Below, piece after piece: positions 35,929-44,756 of a stretch of 64,000 nt of DNA. This DNA is from Burkholderia ambifaria (GTDB lineage: Bacteria; Pseudomonadota; Gammaproteobacteria; Burkholderiales; Burkholderiaceae). The notes under the pieces are model-generated. The model saw only the letters and a list, made by a program, of their open reading frames with translations. It was not told the DNA's origin and made no database searches. How positions within the stretch are numbered: position 1 is the stretch's first letter; each line of letters opens with the position of its first letter. Both the position numbers and the translations under genes were made by a program. The DNA is taken from positions 63,292 through 127,291 of the forward strand of contig NZ_LKPJ01000004.1 of NCBI RefSeq assembly GCF_001443045.1, given 5' to 3'.

Positions 35929-37083
35929 ATGAAGAAGCACGTCATTTTTGCCGCCGCGCTGGCAGCCTTCGCCGCGCCGGCTTTCGCGCAGGACAGTGTG
36001 ACGCTGTACGGCCTGATCGACGAGGGCTTCAACTACACGAACAACGTGAACGTGAATGGGGTCGGAAAAGCGAATTACCAACTCGCGAGCGGCTATGCAC
36101 AGGGCAGCCGCTGGGGCCTGAAGGGCAGCGAGGACCTGGGCGGCGGGCTGAAGGCGATCTTCACGCTGGAAAACGGTTTCGACGTGAACAACGGCCGGCT
36201 CAATCAGGGCGGCCGGATGTTCGGCCGCCAGGCGTTCGTCGGGCTGAGCGCGTCGCGTTTCGGCACGCTGACCTTCGGCCGCCAGTACGATTCCATCGTC
36301 GACTATCTCGCGCCGCTGACCGCGAACGGCAACTGGGGCGGCACGCTGTTCTCGCATCCGTTCGACAACGACAACACGGACAACTCGTTCCGCGTCAACA
36401 ACACGGTCAAGTACGCGAGCCCCGACTGGAACGGGCTGTCGTTCGGCGGCACCTACAGCTTCAGCAACAGCACGGGCTTCTCGACCAACCGCCAATACAG
36501 CATCGGCGCGCAGTATTCGCTCGCCGGGCTGCAGGTCGCGGCCGCCTATCTGCAGGCGAACAGCCCGGGCGTCGGCAGCGCGGGCGCGATCGCGGCCGAC
36601 GACGCGAATTTCGTCGCCGATCGCCTGCGCATCTTCGGCGGCGGCATCAACTATACGTTCGGCCCGGCGACGGTCGGCTTCGTCTATACGAAGACCGACG
36701 TGAAGAACCCGGTGTCGACGGTCTACCTGCCGGCGTCGACGTTCAACGGCCTCGGGCTGACCGCGACCAAGTTCCAGAACTTCGAGATCAACGGCAAGTA
36801 CCAGCTCACGCCCGACTTCTATCTCGGCGCGCAGTACGTGTACACGGACGGCAAGTTCGACGCCGCGACCGGTTCGTTCAAGCCGAAATACCACACCGTC
36901 GGGCTGATGGCGGACTACAGCCTGTCCAAGCGCACCGACGTCTATCTGCAGGGCGCATGGCAGAAGGTCGCCGGCGACAAGACGGGCACTGCGGCCGACG
37001 GCGGCTACGTGGTCGGGACGGACGGCCCGTCGTCGTCGTCGAACCAGTTCGCGGTGCGCGCCGCGATCCGCCACAAGTTCTGA
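35929..37083 (+). CDS. Trimeric outer-membrane porin (Burkholderia type)
   Basis: A 384-aa beta-barrel precursor. The signal peptide (about residues 1-20, AFA before QDS) is followed by SVTLYGLIDEGFNYTNN, the standard start of Burkholderia general porins. GSRWGLKGSEDLGGGLKAIFTLENGF and GRQAFVGLS are hallmarks of the porin_4 family, and the last residue is phenylalanine (IRHKF). It forms a 16-strand diffusion channel in the outer membrane. Start 35929 has GGAG 8-11 bases upstream. It is convergent with the LysR gene 37131-38045 (47 bases between). Confidence 0.97.
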   Translation: MKKHVIFAAALAAFAAPAFAQDSVTLYGLIDEGFNYTNNVNVNGVGKANYQLASGYAQGSRWGLKGSEDLGGGLKAIFTLENGFDVNNGRLNQGGRMFGRQAFVGLSASRFGTLTFGRQYDSIVDYLAPLTANGNWGGTLFSHPFDNDNTDNSFRVNNTVKYASPDWNGLSFGGTYSFSNSTGFSTNRQYSIGAQYSLAGLQVAAAYLQANSPGVGSAGAIAADDANFVADRLRIFGGGINYTFGPATVGFVYTKTDVKNPVSTVYLPASTFNGLGLTATKFQNFEINGKYQLTPDFYLGAQYVYTDGKFDAATGSFKPKYHTVGLMADYSLSKRTDVYLQGAWQKVAGDKTGTAADGGYVVGTDGPSSSSNQFAVRAAIRHKF

Positions 37084-37130
37084 TCGCGCGTCACCGCGCC
37101 GGAGCCTGAGCGCCCCGGCGTCGGCTGCCG

Positions 37131-38045
37131 TCATTCCGCCCGGTGCGTGTCGCCGAGCGTTTGCGCGAGCCAGTCGACGAAGATCCGCACGCGCGGCGCC
37201 AGATGCCGGCTGTTCGGAAACACGACCGACACCGGCAGCGGCTGCGCATGCCATTCCGGCAGCACCTCGACCAGCGAGCCGTCCTCGAGCAGCGGTGCGA
37301 GCCCTTCGCGCGGCGCCTGGATCAACCCGAGGCCCGCGAGACAGCACGCGAGATACGCTTGCGAGCTGTTCACCGCGACGATGCTGCGCATCTTCACGGT
37401 CTGCAGCGCGCCCGAATCCATGTCCGCATATTCCCAGTCCAGTTCGCGGCCCGTGCGGCTCGAGAAATAGCCGACCGCGACATGGTCGGGCAGGTCGTCC
37501 GGCGAGCGCGGCGTGCCGTGCCGCGCGAGATACACGGGCGACGCGCAGTTGATCTGCGCCAGTTCGCCAATGCGCCGCGCGACCAGCGACGTGTCCGACA
37601 GCGCGCCGACCCGCACCGCGCAATCGATCCCGTCGGCGACGAGGTCGACGAAGCGGTCGGTCGTGCCGAGTACCACGCGCAGGTCGGGATAGCGTGCGTG
37701 GAAATCCTGCAGCGCCGGAATCACCTCGTTCAGCGCGAAGCGCTCGGGCAGGTCGACGCGGATCACGCCGCGCGGCGCGGCAGCGGCGGCAGCGTCGAAC
37801 AGCGTCTCGGCATCGTCGAGATCGGCCAGCAGCCGCGTGCAGCGCTCGTAGTAAGTCGCGCCCTCGGTGGTCAGCGCGACGCGCCGGGTGGTCCGCTGCA
37901 GCAGGCGTACCCCCAGGTGTTTCTCCAGATACTGGACGGCATTGCTGACCGTCGGGCGCGGCAATTGCAACTGCTCGGCCGCTTTCGTGAAGCTGCCGAG
38001 GTGGGCGACGCGCGCAAAGATGCGCATTGCATGCAGATGGTCCAT
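37131..38045 (-). CDS. LysR-family transcriptional regulator
   Basis: A 304-aa LysR protein of the CrgA/DmlR-like group: helix-turn-helix GSFTKAAEQLQLPRPTVSNAVQYLE, linker, and effector domain ending in VRIFVDWLAQTL. It is divergent from the TauE/SafE permease gene, whose start is 470 bases away, so control of sulfite or organosulfonate export is possible but unproven given the distance. Confidence 0.93.
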   Translation of the reverse strand: MDHLHAMRIFARVAHLGSFTKAAEQLQLPRPTVSNAVQYLEKHLGVRLLQRTTRRVALTTEGATYYERCTRLLADLDDAETLFDAAAAAAPRGVIRVDLPERFALNEVIPALQDFHARYPDLRVVLGTTDRFVDLVADGIDCAVRVGALSDTSLVARRIGELAQINCASPVYLARHGTPRSPDDLPDHVAVGYFSSRTGRELDWEYADMDSGALQTVKMRSIVAVNSSQAYLACCLAGLGLIQAPREGLAPLLEDGSLVEVLPEWHAQPLPVSVVFPNSRHLAPRVRIFVDWLAQTLGDTHRAE

Positions 38046-38515
38046 GCGGGGCGGGAGCGTGGGCGGATCGGGACAGCCACCATTGTTGATCAGCGTCGAA
38101 TGATTTGGGTGGGTGTTTCGCGTTGATCGCGCGCCGCGATCGCGTCGGTGCTGTCGTCATGCGGCGACGACATCGTGCCGCCGATCGGCGCTCGCGACGC
38201 GCACCCAGCGCCAGGACGCACTGCGGGTCGTTAAATCGCAACTAACGGTCAATGACCTTGCTCACATCGAAGCGGCGGTTCCCGCCGGGGTGGCTATCGA
38301 CGAGCGTTATCCGCTCGCGGAAATGGCACACTTCGACAGCGAGCAGGGACGGGGCGGCACATGGCGCCTGTGCATTCAGGCGCCGAGCATGGCGGGATCA
38401 CGAGGTGGCGAGGCCGGCCGGACGAGCCCGAGCCAGCCTCAGGCAAAACCAGATGGCGGGCGGCGTGACGGAGGTTCACCATCGGCGCCGTATTCAACCG
38501 GACGGAACGCCTGCC
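38046..38515. other. Divergent intergenic region (LysR / TauE)
   Basis: These 470 bases contain no supported gene. The stretch 38230-38270 is A/T-richer and includes TTAAATCGCAACTAACGG and GGTCAATGACC (38249-38259, a short palindrome), which are possible regulator sites. The TauE gene has only a weak ribosome site (GGA about 12 bases before its ATG). Confidence 0.4.
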
Positions 38516-39256
38516 ATGCAAATTCATACGCTGACGATCATCGTGCTGGTCTTTCTGCTGGCCGGCGCGGTCAAGGGCATGATCGGCCTCGGGCTGCCGA
38601 CGATCGCGATGGGGCTGCTGACGCTTGCGATGCCGCCATCGGCCGCCGCGAGCCTGCTGCTCGTGCCGTCGTTCATCACCAATGTCTGGCAGTTGTGGCT
38701 CGGCCCGTCGTTCGGACTGCTGCTGCGGCGTCTGTGGCCGCTGCTCGCCGGGCTGGCGATCGGCACGTTGACGGGCGGGCTGCCCGCGCTCGCGGCCGGC
38801 AGCGCGTGGACCCATGCGGCACTCGGCGTCGTGCTGGTCGCATACGGCTGCTGGGGACTTGCCGCCGCGCGGCTGCCCGCGCCGGGGCGTCACGAAAAAT
38901 GGCTGTCGGCCGTGGTCGGCTACCTGACGGGCGTCGTGACGGCCGCGACCGGCGTGTTCGTCGTGCCGGCCGTGCCGTACCTGCAGGCGCTGCGCCTGTC
39001 GAAGGACGACCTGATCCAGGCGCTCGGGCTGTCGTTTACCGCGTCGACGATCGCGCTCGGTCTGCAGTTGCACGTGACGGGCGCGCTGCAGACGGTCGAT
39101 CTCGGCGTATCGGCGCTGGCGCTCGTGCCGGCGCTCGCCGGGATGGTCGGCGGGCAATACGCGCGGCGCGTGATGAGCGAAAAGGCATTCAAGCGCTGCT
39201 TCTTCGTCGGGATGATCGCGCTCGGTGCGTACATGGCCGTGACGGGGCTGCGGTAA
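38516..39256 (+). CDS. TauE/SafE-family anion permease
   Basis: A 246-aa membrane protein with seven to eight hydrophobic helices arranged as two repeats. The conserved VKGMIGLGLPTIAMGLL and GYLTGVVTAATGVFVVPAVPYLQAL segments are the two GxxxG-containing repeat motifs of the TauE/SafE family. Members export sulfite, sulfoacetate or other small organic anions. Start 38516 is chosen because it opens directly into the first helix. The substrate is unknown. The NTF2-like gene converges from the other side (21 bases between stops). Confidence 0.92.
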   Translation: MQIHTLTIIVLVFLLAGAVKGMIGLGLPTIAMGLLTLAMPPSAAASLLLVPSFITNVWQLWLGPSFGLLLRRLWPLLAGLAIGTLTGGLPALAAGSAWTHAALGVVLVAYGCWGLAAARLPAPGRHEKWLSAVVGYLTGVVTAATGVFVVPAVPYLQALRLSKDDLIQALGLSFTASTIALGLQLHVTGALQTVDLGVSALALVPALAGMVGGQYARRVMSEKAFKRCFFVGMIALGAYMAVTGLR

Positions 39257-39277
39257 GCGCCGTGACGGCCGGCACCG

Positions 39278-39664
39278 TTACAGCTGCGCTTCGATCGCAG
39301 CCTTGTCGATCACCGACCAGACCTGCCGGATCCTGCCGTCGTGAAATTCGTAGAACACGTTCTCGGCGAACGTGACGCGCGTGCCGTCCACGGCGAGCCC
39401 CATGAACGTCCCTTTCGGCGCACAGGCGAAGCGAAGCCGGCATGCGACGCGCGGCGGTTCGCATACGAGCAGCCGGATGTCGAAACGGAGATCCGGGATG
39501 TCGCGGAAATCCTGCTCCAGCATCGCGCGATAACCGGCGAGGCCAAGCGGCCGGTCGTTGTGGATCACGTTGTCGGCGACGTACCGGCCGAGTGCCGGCC
39601 AGTCCTGTCGGTTCAGGCAGTCGATGTAGGCGCGGTAGCGTGCGGCGAGGTCGGGTTCGGTCAT
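39278..39664 (-). CDS. SnoaL/NTF2-like polyketide-cyclase-type protein
   Basis: A 128-aa single-domain protein with the cone-shaped NTF2/SnoaL fold pattern: YRAYIDCLNRQDWPALGRYVADNVIHN, then DFRDIPDLRFDI, and a C-terminal FAENVFYEFHDGRIRQVWSVID strand set. Family members are ester cyclases, isomerases or ligand carriers. The gene starts 53 bases downstream of a LysR gene on the same strand and may be co-transcribed with it. No substrate can be named. Confidence 0.88.
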   Translation of the reverse strand: MTEPDLAARYRAYIDCLNRQDWPALGRYVADNVIHNDRPLGLAGYRAMLEQDFRDIPDLRFDIRLLVCEPPRVACRLRFACAPKGTFMGLAVDGTRVTFAENVFYEFHDGRIRQVWSVIDKAAIEAQL

Positions 39665-39717
39665 GGCTGCGGTGTCTCCTCGTGTATCGACCGGGTGTTC
39701 CGGATGGTGCGCGACGT

Positions 39718-40614
39718 TCAGCGTGGCGGCGTTTCGCCCGACAGGTACGACACGAACGCCTGCGTGTATTTCGGCAGCGCGTCGAACGATCGCGCGCAGA
39801 GCGTTAGCTTGCGGTGACTCCACGCGTCGGACAGCTCGACGAGCCGCACGTCCATCGTCTGCTGCGCGCGTTCGGCCGCGTGGCGCGACACGATGCCGAT
39901 CCCCACGCCGCTTTCGATCACGCGGCAGATCGCATCGAAACTCTTCAACTGCACACGGTAGCGAATCCGCTTGCCGAGCGCACGCGCCTGATCCGCGAGA
40001 TGGACCTGCAGCGCGCTGCCGTCGGTCAGCCCGATGAAATCCGCATCGGCGATTTCGTCGAACGCAACCTTCTCGCGCGCGGCGAGCGGATGCCCGACCG
40101 GCACGACCGCGATCAGCCAGTCCTCGCGGAACGGCTTCTGTTCGAGCCCGCCCAGCCCGACCGAATCGGCGACGATGCCGACCTCGGCCGTCTTGTTGCG
40201 GATCGCATGCACGATTTCCTGGCTCGAGCGCTCTTCGACGCTGATCGACAGTTTCGGATGATGCGGCAGATACGCGGCGAGCGCGTCGGGCAGGTATTCG
40301 CTGAGCGACGCCGTGTTGCACAGCAGCCGGATATGCCCGCGCAGCCCCTGGCCGTATTGCTGCAGTTCGCCGCGCATGTGGTCGATCTGCTGCAGCACCG
40401 TGCGCGCGTGGTGCTCGAGCGCCCGGCCCGCCTCGGTCACCTGCGTGCCCGACTTGGTCCGGTGCAGCAGCGGCACGCCGAGCTCGTCCTCCATCCCACG
40501 GATGCGCTCGCTTGCCGCCTGCAGCGTGATATGGGTCCGCTCGGCGCCGCTCGTGATCGTGCCGGCTTCGCAGATGTTCAGGAATAGCCGCAGGTCGGTC
40601 AGGTCGAAGCGCAT
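39718..40614 (-). CDS. LysR-family transcriptional regulator
   Basis: A 298-aa LysR protein with helix-turn-helix GTITSGAERTHITLQAASERIRGME and an effector domain containing LIAVVPVGHPLAAREKVAFDEIADADFIGL. It resembles regulators that sit next to TauE-type permeases or SnoaL-like genes. It is the first gene of a likely two-gene unit with the NTF2-like protein. No divergent partner exists; the next plus-strand gene is a 36-aa peptide gene 157 bases away. Confidence 0.93.
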   Translation of the reverse strand: MRFDLTDLRLFLNICEAGTITSGAERTHITLQAASERIRGMEDELGVPLLHRTKSGTQVTEAGRALEHHARTVLQQIDHMRGELQQYGQGLRGHIRLLCNTASLSEYLPDALAAYLPHHPKLSISVEERSSQEIVHAIRNKTAEVGIVADSVGLGGLEQKPFREDWLIAVVPVGHPLAAREKVAFDEIADADFIGLTDGSALQVHLADQARALGKRIRYRVQLKSFDAICRVIESGVGIGIVSRHAAERAQQTMDVRLVELSDAWSHRKLTLCARSFDALPKYTQAFVSYLSGETPPR

Positions 40615-40771
40615 GGTCGGTTGGGGCGCGTAAGGATTGGAATGGCCGATAAGTTAGCAGGAACCGCCGCGCCGGTCTCAGGCTGCGCTTGAGGCCCCGT
40701 TCGCCGGTTCCGCATTTCCGGGGCGGGATCGAGGCCGGATCATGGCCGCATATCAACCGGGGGAGACCGTC

Positions 40772-40882
40772 ATGCGGGTCGATTCGTCGTGGGGCGTGTC
40801 GTTCAAGATCGCGTTGCACCTGCTGTTCCTGTGCATCGGCGTCGCGTGGGCGTGCGCGGAGCTGGTCGACTGGCTGCGTTGA
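40772..40882 (+). CDS. 36-aa single-span membrane peptide
   Basis: A very short gene below usual size cut-offs. ATG at 40772 is preceded by GGGGGAGA at 6-13 bases, one of the best ribosome sites in the window, and the frame ends at TGA 40880-40882. The peptide has a charged N-terminus (MRVDSSWG), a hydrophobic helix of about 20 residues (FKIALHLLFLCIGVAWACAE) and a short tail ending WLR. This is typical of small inner-membrane proteins that bind larger complexes. Function unknown; conservation could not be tested here. Confidence 0.6.
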   Translation: MRVDSSWGVSFKIALHLLFLCIGVAWACAELVDWLR

Positions 40883-41149
40883 GCGGGCGGCCGGTGCAGG
40901 GCGCTTCGGCTGCGCGACGCGGCGATGCGAGAATTGAAAGCCATTCGAAATAATGGCGAGATGGGAAATTTATTCCGCATCGTGCCCGAAAAACCGTCAA
41001 GTTTTTCCGGTTTCGATCGTATTACCGGTGACAAGTATCTGCCGGCACCCGGTTCGTGATCGTTTGTCATCATTGTTTGCATCCGGTTACACGTTGGCCG
41101 TTCCGTTTTTGAGATGCTTGAAAGATTGTCAAAACGGAGTCGATCGTCC

Positions 41150-41989
41150 ATGAAGCAGCGCGAGATTTGCCGCAAGTCGGCGTGGCTGTCTGCCCTGGCT
41201 GCCGTGCTCGTCATGGCCGGTTGTGCCGGCACGCAGTCCGTTCCGCCGAGCGACACGCTGGCGGGATCGCCGTCGGGCCAGCCCGCCGCCGCGCCGGCGG
41301 TCACGCCCGCGGCGCCGCCGCCGGCACCGATTCTCGTCGCGCAGAAGTACGTGGTGAAACGCGGCGACACGCTGACGGGCATCGCGTCCGCGAACGACTG
41401 CAGCGTCGCCGACCTGCGCACCTGGAACAAGCTCGACGCGCGCGGCCCGCTGCGCATGGGGCAGGTGCTGCGCATCGTCCGGCAGCAGCCGTTGCAGGCG
41501 CGGACTGCGAACGTCGGCACGCAGGTCGCCGCGAACAATTCGACGGGTGCCGCGCAGGCAAGCGCGTCGACGGCGAGCGACCGGCAGGTCGTGCAGGAAA
41601 CCAAGCGGCATGCGGGCGCGGTGTCGCTCACGTGGCCCGCGCAAGGCAGGATCGTCGACGCGTTCCGGCCGGGGCAGAACCGCGGCATCCAGATCGCCGG
41701 CCGGTCGGGCGACCCGGTCCGCGCGGCGGCCGACGGCCGCGTGATGTATGCGGGCACGGGCCTGAACGATTACGGCAGCCTGATCATCGTCCAGCACAAC
41801 GCGGATTTCCTGACCGCGTATGCGCACAACCGCAAGCTGCTCGTGAAGACCGGCGACATCGTGCGTCAGGGCGACGAGATCGCGGAGATGGGCGACCTCG
41901 ACAACTCGCGTGTCGCGCTGCTGTTCGAAGTGCGGCGCGACGGCAAGCCCGTCAATCCGATGCCGTACCTGCCTTCGTCGCAGGGCTGA
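41150..41989 (+). CDS. NlpD-like lipoprotein, LysM plus degenerate LytM (M23) domain
   Basis: A 279-aa envelope protein. A lipoprotein signal with lipobox VMAGC (about residues 23-27) is followed by a Pro/Ala-rich stretch and a LysM peptidoglycan-binding repeat (about 74-115, YVVKRGDTLTGIASANDCSV). The C-terminal LytM domain (about 165-275) has NRGIQIAG where active M23 enzymes have HxGxDxA, so the zinc site is lost as in NlpD. Such factors activate N-acetylmuramyl-L-alanine amidases at the septum rather than cutting peptidoglycan themselves. Start 41150 gives a proper lipoprotein signal. The ribosome site (CGGAG) is 9-13 bases upstream. Confidence 0.92.
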   Translation: MKQREICRKSAWLSALAAVLVMAGCAGTQSVPPSDTLAGSPSGQPAAAPAVTPAAPPPAPILVAQKYVVKRGDTLTGIASANDCSVADLRTWNKLDARGPLRMGQVLRIVRQQPLQARTANVGTQVAANNSTGAAQASASTASDRQVVQETKRHAGAVSLTWPAQGRIVDAFRPGQNRGIQIAGRSGDPVRAAADGRVMYAGTGLNDYGSLIIVQHNADFLTAYAHNRKLLVKTGDIVRQGDEIAEMGDLDNSRVALLFEVRRDGKPVNPMPYLPSSQG

Positions 41990-42196
41990 AGCGGGCCACG
42001 CCGCTGGAACGCGGCAGCGGTCGCTGCTACGCTAGGGGATGTTCATGCGAGTCCCGCCGCTGCGGGGCCGACGGACGTCTTCGGGGATGCGCGGCGTAGG
42101 CCGTCGCGAGCCGGCCGTCGGCGTGAACGCGCGTGCATCGCCGATGCGCGCGTGCGTTGCTCCGTGCCACCGCTTCCGACAGAACACCACACATCC

Positions 42197-43093
42197 ATGG
42201 AACACTCTCCGACACGCCGCTCGCTGTTGCTCGCTGCCGTCGCCGCGCCGTTCGTCGCCGCATGCTCGTCGGCGCCCGTCGCCGACCAGGAGCGCGCCCA
42301 TGCCGCGCAGGCCGAACTCGCCGCGCTCGAAAAAGCATCGAACGGCCGGCTCGGCGTCGCCGCACTCGATACGTCGAACGGCACGCGCATCGCGCATCAC
42401 GCGCGCGAACGCTTCCCGCTGTGCGGCACCTATGCGGTCGTCGCCGCCGCCGCGATACTCGCGCGCGGTTCGCTCGACGCGTCGCTGCTGCCGCGCCGCA
42501 TCCTGTATCGCCGTTATGAAGTCGTGGCCGGCTCGCCGGTCACGGAAAGCCATGTCGACACGGGGATGACGATCGCGCAGCTGTGCGCGGCGGTGCTGCA
42601 GGCCGGCGACAAGGGTGCGGGAAACCTGCTGATGGGCGTGCTCGGCGGCCCGCAGGCCGTCACGTCGTTCGCGCACGAAAGCGGCGACACCGCGTTCCGG
42701 CTCGACCGCTGGGAACCCGAGCTGAACCAGGCCGCGCCCGGCGATGTGCGCGATACGTCGACACCGGTTGCGATGGTCGACACGCTGCAGCGGCTGCTTC
42801 TGGGCGACACGCTGCGCGAACCGCAGCGTGCGCAGCTCACCGAGTGGATGACCGGCGCGCGCGGCGCGACCGGGATCGCGGCCGGCGTGCCGCCCGGCTG
42901 GCGCATCGCCGACAAAACCGGCACCGGCGGCTATGGCACGACGACCGACGTCGCGGTGCTGTGGCCGCCGTCGCGTGCGCCGATCGTGCTGGCCGTGTCG
43001 TTCACGCAGCCGCGTGCCGATGCGGCTGCCCGCGCGGACGTCGTCGCGTCGGCGGCGCGCATCGCGACGGGCGCGCTTGCCGCAACGGCCTGA
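42197..43093 (+). CDS. Class A beta-lactamase homologue lacking catalytic residues
   Basis: A 298-aa protein clearly related to Burkholderia PenA-type class A enzymes. It has a twin-arginine export signal with lipobox (RRSLL ... VAAC), FRLDRWEPELN holding the Glu166 equivalent, and DKTGTGGYGT as the KTG motif. The active-site motif SxxK, expected where the protein reads FPLCGTYA, is gone: Gly77 replaces the nucleophilic serine and Ala80 replaces the lysine. SDN is replaced by GDK (137-139). It cannot acylate by the known mechanism and may be a binding or sensing protein. Start 42197 is at the conserved signal; an upstream in-frame start at 42152 is less likely. A LysR gene follows on the same strand. 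Confidence 0.93.
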   Translation: MEHSPTRRSLLLAAVAAPFVAACSSAPVADQERAHAAQAELAALEKASNGRLGVAALDTSNGTRIAHHARERFPLCGTYAVVAAAAILARGSLDASLLPRRILYRRYEVVAGSPVTESHVDTGMTIAQLCAAVLQAGDKGAGNLLMGVLGGPQAVTSFAHESGDTAFRLDRWEPELNQAAPGDVRDTSTPVAMVDTLQRLLLGDTLREPQRAQLTEWMTGARGATGIAAGVPPGWRIADKTGTGGYGTTTDVAVLWPPSRAPIVLAVSFTQPRADAAARADVVASAARIATGALAATA

Positions 43094-43217
43094 GCGTTCG
43101 GCGCATCTCGCGCAAAGCCGGCGTTTGGCTTATCGTGTCGGTCAGCGCGCGCCGGTGTCGGCGCGCGGTCTTGCCGCGCCGTCCTTCGGCGCGGTCGATC
43201 CGTTTACCCGCTTCGTC

Positions 43218-44090
43218 ATGCGCCGACTTCCGCCCCTGCACGCGCTGCAGATCTTCTCGACGGTGGCCCGCCACCGCAGCTTCACGCGTGCGGCCGAGCA
43301 GCTGTGCCTCACGCAGGGCGCGGTGAGCCGGCAGATCCAGACGCTCGAGGCACACTACGGTTTTCCGTTGTTCAAGCGGCACGCGAAGGGCCTTACGCTG
43401 ACGGCGGAGGGCGAGCAATTGCTGCCGGTGGTCAACGAGAGCTTCGCGCGGATCGAGGACATCTCGATGAAGCTCACGCGGCAGCGCACCGATCTCGCGT
43501 TGAAGGTGCCGACCTGCGTGATGCGCTGGATGCTGCCGCGCATCATGCGCTTCCAGGGCGAGCATCCCGATCTCCACGTGCAGATCACGACCGTGTGGCA
43601 GCACGTCGTCGATTTCTCGACCGAGCCGTTCGATGCGGCGATCGTCTACGGCACGTCGCCGGGCGCGGGTGTATTCGCGGTGCCGCTGTTCGACGAGCGG
43701 TTGACGCCGGTATGCGCACCCGAGCTGCGGCAGGCCGCGCCGCTCGATGCGGTCGGCGATCTCGCGCGCCATACGCTGCTGCATCCGACGCGCGACCATC
43801 GCGACTGGCGCGCGTGGCTCGATCATGCGGGCGAGCGCACCGTCGATGCGGAGCGCGGGCCGACCTTCGACACGCTCGATCTCGCGACGAACGCGGCGAT
43901 GCAGGGCTTCGGCGTCGCGATCGGCGACGTGACGCTCGTCGACGACGACGTCAGCGCGCGCCGGCTCGAACGGCCGTTCGACATCGTGCTCGAGACCGGC
44001 GCCCGTTATTTCTTCGTCTATCCCGAGAACATCGGCAGCCAGCAGAAGATCCGCGCGTTCAGCGACTGGATCGCCAGCCATCGCGACTGA
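43218..44090 (+). CDS. LysR-family regulator (GcvA/AmpR-like)
   Basis: A 290-aa LysR protein opening RRLPPLHALQIFSTVARHRSFTRAAEQLCLTQGAVSRQIQTLE, the characteristic N-terminus of the GcvA/AmpR/PenR subgroup. Its effector domain includes FDAAIVYG and FGVAIGDVTLV. In Burkholderia, PenR-type regulators normally lie divergent from penA. Here the gene is co-directional, 124 bases after the dead beta-lactamase homologue. It might regulate that gene or respond to the same cell-wall ligand; both are inference. The start is placed at the conserved N-terminus, since an upstream open frame is a shadow of the preceding gene. Confidence 0.92.
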   Translation: MRRLPPLHALQIFSTVARHRSFTRAAEQLCLTQGAVSRQIQTLEAHYGFPLFKRHAKGLTLTAEGEQLLPVVNESFARIEDISMKLTRQRTDLALKVPTCVMRWMLPRIMRFQGEHPDLHVQITTVWQHVVDFSTEPFDAAIVYGTSPGAGVFAVPLFDERLTPVCAPELRQAAPLDAVGDLARHTLLHPTRDHRDWRAWLDHAGERTVDAERGPTFDTLDLATNAAMQGFGVAIGDVTLVDDDVSARRLERPFDIVLETGARYFFVYPENIGSQQKIRAFSDWIASHRD

Positions 44091-44112
44091 CGCGCGAGGC
44101 CGGCCGTGGGCC

Positions 44113-44448
44113 TTACTGGTACGTCACGACGGCGATCATCGGCGCATGTGCGTTGCCCGGACGGTCGGGTAAAACGATTGCGCGCGAGGCCTGCGTAAAG
44201 GTCGTGGTCTTGATCGTGCGCAGGCTGGCCGCGTCGACGAACGCGACTTGCCCGCTTGCCGGGCGCGGGCAGTCGGGGCGCACGCGCGCATGCGCGGCGT
44301 CGGCCGTGTCGAGCGCGAACGAGCACGGCGGTTCGACGATCATGCCGGTGAAGTGGATGATGCCGGATGTGCCGGCGGCAAATGATGGGGACGGCGCCAG
44401 AAGCGAGGCAGCCAGAACGAACGAGGCGGCGAACAGGCGATGCTTCAT
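44113..44448 (-). CDS. Small secreted pilin-like protein
   Basis: A 111-aa protein with a signal peptide (about residues 1-24, SFA before AGT). A short domain follows, starting GTSGIIHFTGMIVEPPCSF, the N-terminal strand and first cysteine of type 1 fimbrial subunits. The second cysteine is in RPDCP, allowing one disulfide. It is shorter than a full pilin (about 150-180 aa) but ends in an aromatic penultimate region (VVTYQ) like the fimbrial proteins at 45.2-50.4 kb. Start 44448 has GGAG 7-10 bases upstream. It may be an auxiliary subunit or a regulator of the fimbrial operon 0.8 kb away. Confidence 0.78.
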   Translation of the reverse strand: MKHRLFAASFVLAASLLAPSPSFAAGTSGIIHFTGMIVEPPCSFALDTADAAHARVRPDCPRPASGQVAFVDAASLRTIKTTTFTQASRAIVLPDRPGNAHAPMIAVVTYQ

Positions 44449-44756
44449 GACAGGCTCCAGAGAGGAAGCGCGTCGCAGCGGGGCCGCTCGAATGGCAGTC
44501 CGTCAACGCTGCGATGCTGTATGCGTAAACGGCAATTCCATCGAATCCCTTGAATGGATAATCGTAATTATTGGATATAAGCAAATAACGCGGTCTTTCC
44601 AGAATCAATTTAGGCCGGATTTGCGAGATAGCAAGTCAGGGTAATGCCGATGTCGTAAGCTCGACGGAGGCACGGCCGGCCGCTGCTGGCCGTCGCTGCG
44701 AGTCGTTGCGCAATCAACGGCTCGACAGGGCGATGCGCCGGCGAAGCCGCGCGCAT
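44449..44756. other. AT-rich intergenic stretch
   Basis: About 310 bases upstream of the pilin-like gene. The part 44520-44640 is clearly A/T-rich in a GC-rich background (a TAATTATTGGATATAA run near 44565-44580). This suggests a promoter and possibly H-NS-type binding. No gene is seen. Confidence 0.45.

Noticed and set aside
35863..38241. A 792-codon minus-strand frame across the porin and a LysR gene.
   Set aside because: No domain content; it lies antisense to the porin and in a shifted frame of the LysR gene.
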